Part shown: in pieces, positions 20,366 to 28,446 of the stretch
Layout: each line of letters opens with the position of its first letter
How positions within the stretch are numbered: position 1 is the stretch's first letter
Assembly: GCA_016185145.1 (NCBI GenBank)
Contig: JACPOB010000006.1
Coordinates: 20,886 to 84,885 of the forward strand
Source of the DNA: Rhodospirillales bacterium
Lineage (GTDB): Bacteria; Pseudomonadota; Alphaproteobacteria; Reyranellales; Reyranellaceae
Direction: 5' to 3'
DNA: 64,000 bases
Translations under genes and position numbers: made by a program
Notes under the pieces: generated by a model
The model's database searches: none
Told to the model about the DNA's origin: nothing
What the model saw: the letters and a program-made list of their open reading frames with translations, nothing else

Positions 20366-20869
20366 GGAGTCGAGACCCGGGAGCCCCGTGCAAGCTGTCC
20401 GCGGCTCTGGCCGCGCCTGTTCTCGGCTCGCTTCCTCGGTCGCGTCGAGCGTCTCCCACCAATTGTCGCCACCAGGCGGATCGTCGGACGGCGGCCGGGG
20501 GCGGTCACTCCAGTCCTGGCGCCGGCGGTTGCGCAGCCAGAAGATGCAGGCGCGGATGTCGGGAGGATGATGCACGGTCTTCGTGAGTGTCCTCTCCTCG
20601 CCGCGCCACAGCACGGTGCGCTCGACCTTGCTGTCATAGCCGACCGCGCGCTGGTAGAGGCCTCGCGCCACCCGGGAGTCGGCCACCGCCCGGCCCTCGA
20701 GTACGGCGGCGGCGAACTCGGGAATGCGCGCGATCCAGTTGTCGATGGTGCGCGGCGCCACATCGAAGAAGCCTGCGAGCTCCTCGTTGGTGGCGCCGAG
20801 CAGGCAGTAGTTGGAGGCCAGCCCGCAGAATTCAGGGCGGTAGCTGGTGGGGCGACCGATGGCGTTCAT
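20366..20869 (-). pseudogene. Terminase-small-subunit-like HTH gene without its own stop codon
   Basis: From the ATG at 20869 the protein reads MNAIGRPTSYRPEFCGLASN, then a Trp-containing HTH (TNEELAGFFDVAPRTIDNWIARIPEF) and the block ARGLYQRAVGY...HHPPDIRACIFWLRNRRRQDW. These resemble phage terminase small-subunit-like proteins, which end soon after the Trp-Arg-Asp region. Here no stop follows: the frame stays open into and right through antisense recG to 19043. The coordinates cover only the part outside recG. It is either a truncated gene whose 3' end was lost against recG, or it makes a protein with a meaningless tail. No large terminase or other packaging gene is near. Confidence 0.6.
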
Positions 20870-20875
20870 GCAGGA

Positions 20876-20904
20876 AATATAACCCAGGTGATTTAGACCG
20901 TCAA
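20876..20904 (-). promoter_or_regulatory. Near-consensus sigma-70 promoter for a leaderless start at 20869
   Basis: On the minus strand TTGACG (20904-20899) is followed after exactly 17 nt by TATATT (20881-20876). Six nt later comes the ATG at 20869, so transcription would begin at or within a base or two of the start codon. No Shine-Dalgarno sequence is present, which fits leaderless translation. Confidence 0.6.
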
Positions 20905-20918
20905 GCACTATAGTGCTT
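20903..20918. promoter_or_regulatory. 16-bp perfect palindrome at the -35 element
   Basis: AAGCACTATAGTGCTT is a perfect palindrome overlapping the upstream edge of the -35 box of the terminase-like gene. It is a plausible repressor operator; the regulator is unknown. The rest of 20919-21288 contains no gene I can support. Confidence 0.45.
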
Positions 20919-21288
20919 TTTCAATCCTGGAGTTTTTGCGTACCATAGGGAGGGCTTATGTGGTCGCCGATGCCAGCAGTGCCAGCACGGAGAGGTCTGC
21001 TGCGCGCTGACGTCGAACGGTCCTTGTCTGCAGTCGCCTTGTCCGTTTCAATGCTCGAGCAGGTGCGGCCTGACCGCACCCCCGGCGCTGCTTGCCAGTA
21101 CGGCCGAGGTGATGGAATGAGGAACGGGCATTTGCGACGTCATCGCGCAAAGCCGGCGCGGTGACGACGACGTGGTTGACCGCGATCATCCTCCAGTGGA
21201 ACGCGACGGGTTGGTCGCCGAGCCTCGCTTTGGCGCCCGGCTCGGCGAGCCGGACCGGGCCTCCCTTGCGGAGAGCAAGGCAAGGCCG

Positions 21289-22077
21289 ATGCCGAGTGAG
21301 GCCGAGGAGAGGGAGGCCAGGGGGCGGGAGCTGCGCGCCGCACAGGACCTCGCCCGACGGCGCCGTCGTCAAACCATTCTGGCAAGCGCGGCGGCCGTCA
21401 TCATCCTGGCGCTCGGCGGCGCGGCAACGTGGATGTACCGCGAGCTGGCGGCCAAGCGCGGAAGCCAGGTCGCGCAGCTCGAGTACGAGAACAGCGTCCT
21501 CTCACGATTGCTCCGCCAGGAGTACCAGCAGCGCTTCGATGCTGCGAAAGTCCTTCCGGCACGTCAGGAAGTGGTCGGGCAAAGCGTCAGGAAAATCCTG
21601 AGCAATCGCGCCCGGTATGAGCGCATCACGAGGTCGATGACGATGCCCTGGTACTTCCTTGCGATAATTCATGGCCTGGAAGCCGACTTCAAGTTCGACT
21701 CTCATCTGCATAACGGGGATCCGTTGACCAGCCGCACGGTCCGCGTGCCGGCCGGGCGACCGACTCAGGGCGCGCCGCCGTTCAGCTGGGAAGAAAGTGC
21801 GATGGATGCCATCGCGGTCAATCGCTACGACAAGTGGAACGATTGGAGCATTGCCGGGATGCTTGTCGCCTGGGAACGCTATAACGGCCTGGGATACCGG
21901 CCTTATGGCATCCATTCGCCGTATGTCTGGGCGTGTACCGACCTGTATGCAAAGGGTCGCTATGTTGCCGACGGCCGGTTCGATGCGAATGCCGAATCCA
22001 GGCAATGCGGCGCTGTGGCAATGCTCAAGGGACTGATCGCGACCGGCTCGGTGTCGCCGCCGCCGGGTCCGAAATAG
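21289..22077 (+). CDS. Membrane-anchored lysozyme-family-like protein (COG5526 type)
   Basis: A 262-residue protein: charged N-terminus, one membrane span at about residues 29-48 (TILASAAAVIILALGGAATW), a short coiled segment (RGSQVAQLEYENSVLSRLL), then a domain resembling phage-type lysozyme family proteins. Hallmarks are MPWYFLAIIHGLEADFKFDS, HLHNGDPLTSRTVRVPAGRP, PFSWEESAMDAI, DWSIAGMLVAWERYNGLGYR and SRQCGAVAML. The Glu in IHGLEADF is the likely catalytic acid. It should face the periplasm and cleave peptidoglycan. The ATG at 21289 was chosen; a GTG at 21172 would add 39 atypical residues. It is near a terminase-like remnant, so a phage origin is plausible. Confidence 0.75.
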   Translation: MPSEAEEREARGRELRAAQDLARRRRRQTILASAAAVIILALGGAATWMYRELAAKRGSQVAQLEYENSVLSRLLRQEYQQRFDAAKVLPARQEVVGQSVRKILSNRARYERITRSMTMPWYFLAIIHGLEADFKFDSHLHNGDPLTSRTVRVPAGRPTQGAPPFSWEESAMDAIAVNRYDKWNDWSIAGMLVAWERYNGLGYRPYGIHSPYVWACTDLYAKGRYVADGRFDANAESRQCGAVAMLKGLIATGSVSPPPGPK

Positions 22078-22171
22078 GGTTGGCCATCGACGGAGACGTC
22101 ACAGGCTTGGCGCCCCTTCAGTCGCTGCTCTCGGGCCAAGGTCCACAGTCATTCCGAGCGCCGCGAGGGCC

Positions 22172-23074
22172 TCAAGGCGAGGGAGGATGCGTCTCGATCC
22201 AGTGACGGGCAATATCCTGGCGCCGTGCAATCCAAATTCCCTGCAACGAGAGAATATGGTCGAGCAAACGCTCCAAGGCGACGAAACGCGTCGGATTGCC
22301 GATGATGCGCGCATGCAGCCCGATCGACATCATCTTGGGACGTGAAGCGCCTTCGCGATAGAGCACGTCGATGGCATCGCGGATCATCTGCAGCCAGTCG
22401 TCCGCCTTGGCTACGTTTCCGCGATAGAACATCTGGTCATTCGTGGCCATGCTGTACGGCACCACGAGGTGCGGCCGCCCGGCGACCTTCATCCAGAACG
22501 GAAGGTCGTCGGCGTAGGAGTCCGAATCGTAGAGGAAGCCGCCTTCCTCGGCGAGCAATCGCCGCGTGTTGACGCTGGGCGCGTAGCGGCAATACCAGCC
22601 GTAGGGACGGCGGCCGACCGTCTTCTCGAACGACGCCACCGTCTTGGCGATCAGCGCCCTCTCCTCTTCCTCCTCCATATCGAAGTGGTTCATCCAGCGC
22701 CATCCGTGGCCGGCAATGTCCCAGTCGGTCTTGCGGATCGCCGCGGCGGCGGGCGGATTGGCCTCGATCGCCATGGCGCAGCCATAGAGGGTGAGAGGCA
22801 GGCCGCGCTCGGTGAAGGCGCGGTGGATGCGCCAGAAGCCGGCGCGCGCGCCGTACTCGAACAGCGATTCTGCGCCGAGGTCGCGGGTTTTCATGTTGCG
22901 CGGCGGACCGGCTTCGGTCAGCGTCGTCTCGCTGAAGGAATCGCCGTTGGCGACCGAGTACTCCGACCCTTCCTCGTAGTTCAGGACGAAGTTGACGGCC
23001 AATCGCGCGTCGCCCGGCCACCGGGCATGCGGCGGCTCGCCGCCATATCCCACCAGATCGCGTATATGAGCCAT
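22172..23074 (-). CDS. Polysaccharide-deacetylase-family hydrolase, PuuE allantoinase-like
   Basis: A 300-residue NodB-fold protein whose N-terminus (DLVGYGGEPPHARWPGDARLAVNFVLNYEEGSE) matches the cofactor-independent PuuE allantoinase subgroup rather than chitin deacetylases. Further blocks are IAGHGWRWMNHFDMEEEEE and PYGWYCRYAPSVNTRRLL. PuuE hydrolyses cyclic amide bonds such as allantoin. No other purine-ureide genes are here, so the substrate may be another cyclic or N-acyl amide. It is the last gene of the minus-strand operon GntR - lyase - SDR - this gene. Confidence 0.82.
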   Translation of the reverse strand: MAHIRDLVGYGGEPPHARWPGDARLAVNFVLNYEEGSEYSVANGDSFSETTLTEAGPPRNMKTRDLGAESLFEYGARAGFWRIHRAFTERGLPLTLYGCAMAIEANPPAAAAIRKTDWDIAGHGWRWMNHFDMEEEEERALIAKTVASFEKTVGRRPYGWYCRYAPSVNTRRLLAEEGGFLYDSDSYADDLPFWMKVAGRPHLVVPYSMATNDQMFYRGNVAKADDWLQMIRDAIDVLYREGASRPKMMSIGLHARIIGNPTRFVALERLLDHILSLQGIWIARRQDIARHWIETHPPSP

Positions 23075-23132
23075 CGTCCCTTATCCTTCATGCAGATCGA
23101 TCGTGATCGCGCGGCGCGCGATCCCGGGCTCG

Positions 23133-23888
23133 TCACTCGGCCAGGTAACCGCCATCGACCACGATCGTCGTCCCCATGGTCCAGCGCGCTTCGTCGCTCG
23201 CCAGATAGACGACGGCGCCGGCGAGATCCTCCGGCGTGCCGAGCCGGCCGGCCGGGATACGATCGACCGTCCATTGCCGCATCTCGGGATCGGCGAAGCG
23301 ACGCTCGGTGAAGCCCGTCAGTACCGGCCCCGGCGCCACGGCGTTGACGCGGATGCCGTGCGACGCGAGGTCGAGCGCCATGCCCATGGTGAGCGACCGC
23401 AGGCCGCCCTTGGAGGCGAGATAGGCCGCCTTGTTGCGCACCCCGGCATGGGCGAGCTGGGAGGTGACGAAAACGATGGCGCCGCCTTTCTTGCCTTCGA
23501 CCATGTGGCGGGCAACGGCCTGTCCGATCACGAAGGGCGCCGTGAGATTGACGCCGAGCACACGGTCCCAGTCGGCGCGGCTGTGATCGAGGATGCTGTC
23601 GGTCGCCGTCGTTCCGGCGCTGTAGACGAACGCGTCGAGGGCACCGAAGACGTCGAGCGGCGCCTTCACCAGGGTTTCCGCCGCCATCGCTGCGGTCACG
23701 TCGACCCCGAGCGAGGTGGCGCGCCCGCCGGCCTGGGTGATCGATTCGGCCGTCGCGGCGGCCGCGGCGCCATCGAGATCGGCGACGACGACGTTCGCCC
23801 CCTCCTTGGCCATCAGCCGCGCACTCGCGCGGCCGATGCCGCCGCCGGCGCCCACGACCAGCGCCGTCTTCCCCTCCAACCGAGCCAT
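23133..23888 (-). CDS. Short-chain dehydrogenase/reductase in GntR-linked operon
   Basis: A 251-residue SDR. It has the cofactor loop VGAGGGIGR, an Asp-rich beta-2 end (VVADLDG) favouring NAD(H), catalytic Tyr-x-x-x-Lys in AAYLASKGG, and C-terminal VVDGGYLAE. NNAG is replaced by YSAG. The ATG at 23888 has GGAGAG eight nt upstream. It sits 23 nt after the lyase gene and 58 nt before the PuuE-like gene, so it is part of the operon. It probably oxidises a hydroxy intermediate of the pathway (inference). Confidence 0.87.
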   Translation of the reverse strand: MARLEGKTALVVGAGGGIGRASARLMAKEGANVVVADLDGAAAAATAESITQAGGRATSLGVDVTAAMAAETLVKAPLDVFGALDAFVYSAGTTATDSILDHSRADWDRVLGVNLTAPFVIGQAVARHMVEGKKGGAIVFVTSQLAHAGVRNKAAYLASKGGLRSLTMGMALDLASHGIRVNAVAPGPVLTGFTERRFADPEMRQWTVDRIPAGRLGTPEDLAGAVVYLASDEARWTMGTTIVVDGGYLAE

Positions 23889-23911
23889 CGTCCTACTCTC
23901 CTTCGTTGCGG

Positions 23912-24799
23912 TCAGGCACGCGCCCGCTCCACGGTCTCTTCCTCGATGCGGTAGTAGGTCTCGAGGCCGATCAGGCGCTCGATGCCGATCCGCGCTTCGC
24001 GCGCCGCCGCGTCGTCGATCCCGGCAAGGCCCGACTGGCGGAAGCGCAGCATGATGTCGCGCACGGCCATGTACTGAGCGATGACCATGCTGATAGCGTC
24101 CATACAGGCGGCGTAGCCGAACTCGGAGAGCTGCTGGGTGGTCAGGATCGGCCGTCCGGTGCGGTTGCCGGTGCTGTTGACGTAGATCAGCGGCGCCTTG
24201 CAGTCGCGCGGCGCGTTCGCCGCCTCTTCCAGGGTCTTGGGGAAGATCATGACCATGTCGGCACCGGCCTCGGCGAACAAGTTGGCACGCCGCACGCCCT
24301 CGGCGTAGCCGTCGGTCTGCATGGCGTCGGTTCGAGCGATGACGACGAAATTCGGATCGCGCCGCGCCTTGACGGCGTAGGCGATCTTGGTCGCCATCTC
24401 GTCCGCCGGGATCACGTGCTCGCGATACTCCCGATGATAGTGAGCGCGCTTCGGGAAGACCTGGTCCTCGATATGGACGGCCGCGACGCCGACATGCTCG
24501 AGCTCGCGCACCGTCCGCATCGAATGCATGGGGTCGCCGAAGCCCGCACCGCCATCGACGATCAACGGGACGTCGACCGCCAGGGTGATGCGCCGTGCCA
24601 GTTCCACCACTTCGCTCATGGTGAGCAGCGGCTCGGTGATCGTCGTGCCCGCGCCCATTGCATAGCCGCCGAGCGCCACCGCCTCGAAGCCCGCTTCCTC
24701 GGCGATGCGGGCCGCGAACGGGTCGGGGCACGACGGCATCAGCAGCAGGTCGCCGCGCGCGATCCGCTGGCGAAGGCGGGCACCATTGCTTCTTTCCAT
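23912..24799 (-). CDS. Isocitrate lyase/PEP mutase superfamily protein
   Basis: A 295-residue TIM-barrel enzyme. Metal and substrate motifs are GGYAMGAG, VDGGAGFGDP and HIEDQVFPKR. The lyase signature K-(K/R)-C-G-H is altered to KRAHYH, so the cysteine used as acid in isocitrate and methylisocitrate lyases is absent; compare PrpB at 46637 in this window. Possible activities are oxaloacetate decarboxylase, phosphonopyruvate-type hydrolase or another C-C/C-P lyase. The ATG at 24799 follows the GntR stop after one nt, so the genes are coupled. Confidence 0.85.
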   Translation of the reverse strand: MERSNGARLRQRIARGDLLLMPSCPDPFAARIAEEAGFEAVALGGYAMGAGTTITEPLLTMSEVVELARRITLAVDVPLIVDGGAGFGDPMHSMRTVRELEHVGVAAVHIEDQVFPKRAHYHREYREHVIPADEMATKIAYAVKARRDPNFVVIARTDAMQTDGYAEGVRRANLFAEAGADMVMIFPKTLEEAANAPRDCKAPLIYVNSTGNRTGRPILTTQQLSEFGYAACMDAISMVIAQYMAVRDIMLRFRQSGLAGIDDAAAREARIGIERLIGLETYYRIEEETVERARA

Positions 24800-24800
24800 G

Positions 24801-25631
24801 TCAGCTCGTTCCTCTGTTGTTGGCGGCGCGGCGCCGGACCAGCGGCTCCACGACCTCTTCCATCTGCGCGGCCCGCTGCTGGGGCGTGCGGTACGGCCCC
24901 TCGTCGCGTCGCGAGAAATAGACCACCTGCTGGTAACGATCGGTGCGATAGAGCACGCGCACGAACTGGAACGGCCGGCCATCGCGTGCGAAATGCGTCC
25001 GCTCCAGCACCAGCAACGGCTCGCCGATCTCGACGTCCAGCACCTTGGCCACGGCACGGTCCGCCAGGGTCGCCGACGCGACCTGGCGGCTGCGGAAAGC
25101 CGGAATCCCGCAATACTCCTCGACCAGCAGAACCAGCGGCCGCTGGTCGAACAGATGGCGCGGCAGGCGGTCGCCGATCTCCTCGGGGAAATACAGGCTG
25201 GAGTAGGCGAACGGCCCTTCCCTGGTCGATCGCGTCGCGCGCACGTTCAGCATGCGGCCGGTCGCCGGCACGTCCAGCACACCGGCGATGCGGGCGTTGC
25301 GCGCCGCCGTCACCGTCTGCACGGACTTGACGGCATAGGAGCCCGAAAAGCCGATATCGATGATGTCCTCAATGCCGCCGATGTTCCATTCGCCGCCATC
25401 GGTGCCGCCACGCTTGAGGAACGTGCCGCGCCCGGCCGTGCGCTCGACGACGCCCTCGGCCACCAGGTTCTGCAGCGCAGACCGAACCGTCTGCCGGCTG
25501 ACGTTGAATTCCAACACCAGCTCCGCTTCGGTCGGCAGGCTTTCGCCGACACGATAAACGCCCTCGGCGATACGCTGCCGGAGTGTGTCGAGGATACGGG
25601 CATAGATCGGGACGAACGTTCGGGTCATCAT
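24801..25631 (-). CDS. GntR family regulator (HutC/UTRA type)
   Basis: A 276-residue regulator. The N-terminal GntR winged helix (about 5-75) shows IYARILDTLRQRIAEGVYRVGESLPTE-type sequence, then VSRQTVRSALQNLVAEGVVERTAGRGTF. The C-terminal UTRA ligand domain (about 100-250) has RSTREGPFAYSSLYFP and LERTHFARDGRPFQFVRVLYR. UTRA domains bind small metabolites and relieve repression. It heads the minus-strand operon and faces the SDR/ABC operon across 175 bp with a palindrome, so it most likely controls both directions. Confidence 0.88.
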   Translation of the reverse strand: MMTRTFVPIYARILDTLRQRIAEGVYRVGESLPTEAELVLEFNVSRQTVRSALQNLVAEGVVERTAGRGTFLKRGGTDGGEWNIGGIEDIIDIGFSGSYAVKSVQTVTAARNARIAGVLDVPATGRMLNVRATRSTREGPFAYSSLYFPEEIGDRLPRHLFDQRPLVLLVEEYCGIPAFRSRQVASATLADRAVAKVLDVEIGEPLLVLERTHFARDGRPFQFVRVLYRTDRYQQVVYFSRRDEGPYRTPQQRAAQMEEVVEPLVRRRAANNRGTS

Positions 25632-25683
25632 CCCCCGTCGGCAGCGTGTGGCCCGAGAATTGCCACGGTGACCAAGAGAGCGT

Positions 25684-25728
25684 CAACTCTTTGTCCGTAC
25701 AAATAGCGAAATTGTACGCATAAAGTTG
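25684..25728. promoter_or_regulatory. Candidate GntR operator in divergent intergenic region
   Basis: A nested inverted repeat: inner GTACAA (25697-25702) and TTGTAC (25712-25717), outer CAACT...TTT at 25684-25693 with AAAGTTG at 25722-25728. The block is AT-rich compared with its surroundings and lies midway between the two divergent operons. Binding by the adjacent GntR protein is inferred from position. Confidence 0.5.
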
Positions 25729-25806
25729 TTGCGGCCATTTTTCCCGGCACGCTAACGTCGCGGTCGACGGCAAGCGATCTGGCCGCCGATAGTTGGAGTC
25801 GCGGAC

Positions 25807-26556
25807 ATGGATCTGCGGGGAAACGTCGCCCTCGTGACGGGCGCACAACAGGGCATCGGCCGAGCCACCGCTGTCGCACTGGCCCGCGAAGGCGCCGACG
25901 TTGCCCTCAACTATCTCGACGACAAGACGGGCGCGGAGGCGGGCGCCGACCTCTGCCGCAAGGAAGGACGCCGCGCGCTGATCGTTCAGGGCGACGTTGC
26001 CCGCCGTGACGATGCCGGCCGCATGGTCGCAGAATGCGTTGCCGGCCTCGGCCGCATCGACATCCTGGTCAACAATGCCGGCGTCTTTCCGCGCGTGAAG
26101 TTCCTCGACATGACCGATGCCGACTGGGACTACCTGATCGACATCAACCTCAAGGGCGGCTTCCTGTGCGCCCAGGCTGCGGCGCGGCAGATGGTGGCGG
26201 AAGGGCACGGCGGCGCCATCGTCAATCTCTCCTCCGGCGCCCTGCGCGGCGCGAAGCTCGGCGTGCACTACAGCGCCAGCAAAGGCGGTGTCGTCTCGAT
26301 GACGCGCGCGATGGCGCTCGAGCTCGCGGCACACCGGATCCGCGTCAACGCGGTCGCGCCCGGCCTCACCGACACGGCCCAGCCGCGCTATGAACACAGC
26401 GACGAGGAACTGCATGCGCTGGGTGGCGCCCTGCCGCTCGGCCGACTGGGCACGCCCGAGGAGATCGCCGACGCCATCGTCTTCCTGGCATCGTCCAAGG
26501 CCAGCTTCATCACCGGTCAGGTGCTGCACGCCAACGGCGGCGGCTACATGCCCTGA
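25807..26556 (+). CDS. Short-chain dehydrogenase/reductase, first gene of plus-strand operon
   Basis: A 249-residue classical SDR. It has TGAQQGIGR at about 12-20, NYLDDK after beta-2, an intact NNAG and catalytic Tyr-x-x-x-Lys in VHYSASKGG. The C-terminus ends HANGGGYMP. It precedes the ABC transporter genes and is likely co-transcribed with them. With the SDR at 23133 it gives the island two redox steps (inference). Confidence 0.87.
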   Translation: MDLRGNVALVTGAQQGIGRATAVALAREGADVALNYLDDKTGAEAGADLCRKEGRRALIVQGDVARRDDAGRMVAECVAGLGRIDILVNNAGVFPRVKFLDMTDADWDYLIDINLKGGFLCAQAAARQMVAEGHGGAIVNLSSGALRGAKLGVHYSASKGGVVSMTRAMALELAAHRIRVNAVAPGLTDTAQPRYEHSDEELHALGGALPLGRLGTPEEIADAIVFLASSKASFITGQVLHANGGGYMP

Positions 26557-26597
26557 ACAACAATAAGCCGAGTTTGGTCACGCGAGTGGGGTGTCAC

Positions 26598-27638
26598 ATG
26601 AGCAAGAATCGTAAGATTTCGACAATCGGGCGCCGGCAGGCCATCGCCGGCGCGGGCGGCATCGCCGCATCGCTGGCGGCCGGCTCGGCCTTCGGCCAGG
26701 CGGCGCCCGCGGTGAAGGGCAGCGGCTCCAAAGTGCTGTTCGGCATCGGCCTCAGCGCGCCATTCCTGGCCTTCGTGCCGTGGGTCGACAAGGGCATCGC
26801 CGCCAAGCATGGCATCAACGCGGAATACAAGATCTTCGAGAGCGGGCTCGGCGGCGTCGAGGCCGTCGTTGCCAACAATGGCCACATCTGCGTCGGCAGC
26901 GAGGTCAACATGTCCCGCCCGCGGCTGAGCGGCGGCAGCATCGTGTCGGTCGCGCGCAGCCTGGTGGCGCGCCGCGACCAGGGCATCGGCGTCGGCCCGG
27001 GCATCGAGAAGCCGGCAGACTTCAAGGGCAAGACCTTCGCCGTCATCCGGACCACCGGCGCCGACTATCTGCTGTCGCGCTTTCTCGAGAAGCACAATCT
27101 GCGCGAGGGCACGGGGCCGGACGAGGTGAAGATCATCACGGTGCAGCCGGCGGAATGGATTCCCGCCATCCAGCGCGGCGATCTCAACGGCTTCTTCGGC
27201 TGGGAGCCCTGGCTCTCGAAGCTGCCGCAGATCATCAAGGGCGCCAAGGTCTACGCCTGGGCCAGCGACGACAACCTCTACAATCAGTGGCTGTTCACCG
27301 CCTTCCGCGAGGACTGGGCGAAGCAGAATCCGGAACTCGCCGGCGCCGTCTACAACTCGTTGGCCGACGCCACCGACTGGACGAACGCCAACAAGGAAGA
27401 GGCGATCGACATGTGCGCCAAGAAGTTCCGGCTGAACAAGGCCGACTTCGCCCAGCAGGTCGCCGGCGTCGACTGCGTGTTCGATACCAAGAAGGAATAC
27501 TACGACCGCTACAAGGTGATGCTGACCTGGGCGATCAACAAGGGCTACCTCAAGATCGACAATCTCGACAAGTTCGTGACCGAGGCCTACTACCCCGACA
27601 TCGCGCGCAAGTACGCGCCGTCGCGCACCGACTTCTAG
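26598..27638 (+). CDS. ABC transporter substrate-binding protein, NitT/TauT family
   Basis: A 346-residue protein with a Tat-type signal (GRRQAIAGAGGIAASLAAGSAFGQA) and an SsuA/ThiY-like periplasmic fold: GIAAKHGINAEYKIFESG, GSEVNMSRPRLSGG, and GFFGWEPWLSKLP. Relatives bind sulfonates, taurine, nitrate, pyrimidine precursors or aromatic acids. The ATPase and two permeases follow directly. The ATG at 26598 was preferred over an in-frame GTG at 26574 because it gives a standard signal peptide. Confidence 0.88.
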   Translation: MSKNRKISTIGRRQAIAGAGGIAASLAAGSAFGQAAPAVKGSGSKVLFGIGLSAPFLAFVPWVDKGIAAKHGINAEYKIFESGLGGVEAVVANNGHICVGSEVNMSRPRLSGGSIVSVARSLVARRDQGIGVGPGIEKPADFKGKTFAVIRTTGADYLLSRFLEKHNLREGTGPDEVKIITVQPAEWIPAIQRGDLNGFFGWEPWLSKLPQIIKGAKVYAWASDDNLYNQWLFTAFREDWAKQNPELAGAVYNSLADATDWTNANKEEAIDMCAKKFRLNKADFAQQVAGVDCVFDTKKEYYDRYKVMLTWAINKGYLKIDNLDKFVTEAYYPDIARKYAPSRTDF

Positions 27639-27639
27639 G

Positions 27640-28446
27640 TTGGCGCGCGTGGCCGGCCCCTACATCGACTTCCGCCAGGTCGACTTCCGGTACGACGCCG
27701 GCCTCGGCACGCCAAACTGGATCCTGAAGGGCCTCGACCTGACCATCGAGCGGGGCGAGTTCTACGTCCTGCTGGGTCCGTCGGGCTGCGGCAAGACCAC
27801 CGCCCTCAACCTGCTCGCCGGCTTCGAGCAGGCGCATGGCGGGTCTCTCACGGTCGACGGCCGCCCGGTCACCGCGCCGGGTGTCGACCGGGTCGTGATC
27901 TTCCAGGGCGACGATTCGCTCTACGGCTGGCTGACGGCGCAGGAGAACGTCGAGTTCGGCCTGAAGCTCGCCGGCGTGCCGGCGGCCGAACGGCGCCAGA
28001 AGGCGCAGCAGCAGCTCGACTTCGTCGGCCTCGGCAAGCAGGGCCACAAGTTCCCCTCGCAGCTTTCGGGCGGCATGAAGCAGCGCATCCAGATCGCGCG
28101 CGCGCTGGTTTGCGCGAGTCCGATCCTGCTCATGGACGAGCCGTTTGCCGCGCTCGATGCCCAGACACGCGCCATCCTGCAGGACGAGCTGACGACCATC
28201 CAGCAGCGCACCGCGAGCACGGTGCTGTTCATCACCCATGACATCGGCGAGGCCATCATCCTGGCCGATCGTGTCGGCATCATGCGCTCCGGTCCGGGAT
28301 CGGGATTGAAGGAGGAGATCGAGATCCCGCTGCCGCGGCCGCGCCGCCGCGGCGATCCGGCGTTCGGCGAGCTCTACGACCGCATCCACGCGATCCTTTC
28401 GGAAGAAGTGACCCGCGTCCTGCGACGCGAGCAGGCGAACCAGTGA
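27640..28446 (+). CDS. ABC transporter ATP-binding protein, NitT/TauT family
   Basis: A 268-residue ATPase. It has Walker A GPSGCGKTT, signature LSGGMKQRIQIARAL, Walker B ILLMDEPFAALD and an H-loop in FITHDIGEA. It energises uptake with the flanking receptor and permeases. The start is TTG at 27640, one base after the receptor stop; a GTG at 27649 is an alternative. Confidence 0.93.
   Translation: MARVAGPYIDFRQVDFRYDAGLGTPNWILKGLDLTIERGEFYVLLGPSGCGKTTALNLLAGFEQAHGGSLTVDGRPVTAPGVDRVVIFQGDDSLYGWLTAQENVEFGLKLAGVPAAERRQKAQQQLDFVGLGKQGHKFPSQLSGGMKQRIQIARALVCASPILLMDEPFAALDAQTRAILQDELTTIQQRTASTVLFITHDIGEAIILADRVGIMRSGPGSGLKEEIEIPLPRPRRRGDPAFGELYDRIHAILSEEVTRVLRREQANQ

Noticed and set aside
20958..21164. 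Small plus-strand frame in the gap before the lysozyme-like gene
   Set aside because: No ribosome site, no recognisable motif and Arg-rich composition like random GC-rich DNA.
22147..22190. Possible degenerate copy of repeat family C (CATTCCGAGCGCCGCGAGGG)
   Set aside because: Only one arm resembles the 47574 repeat and no pairing arm is present, so I did not list it as a feature.
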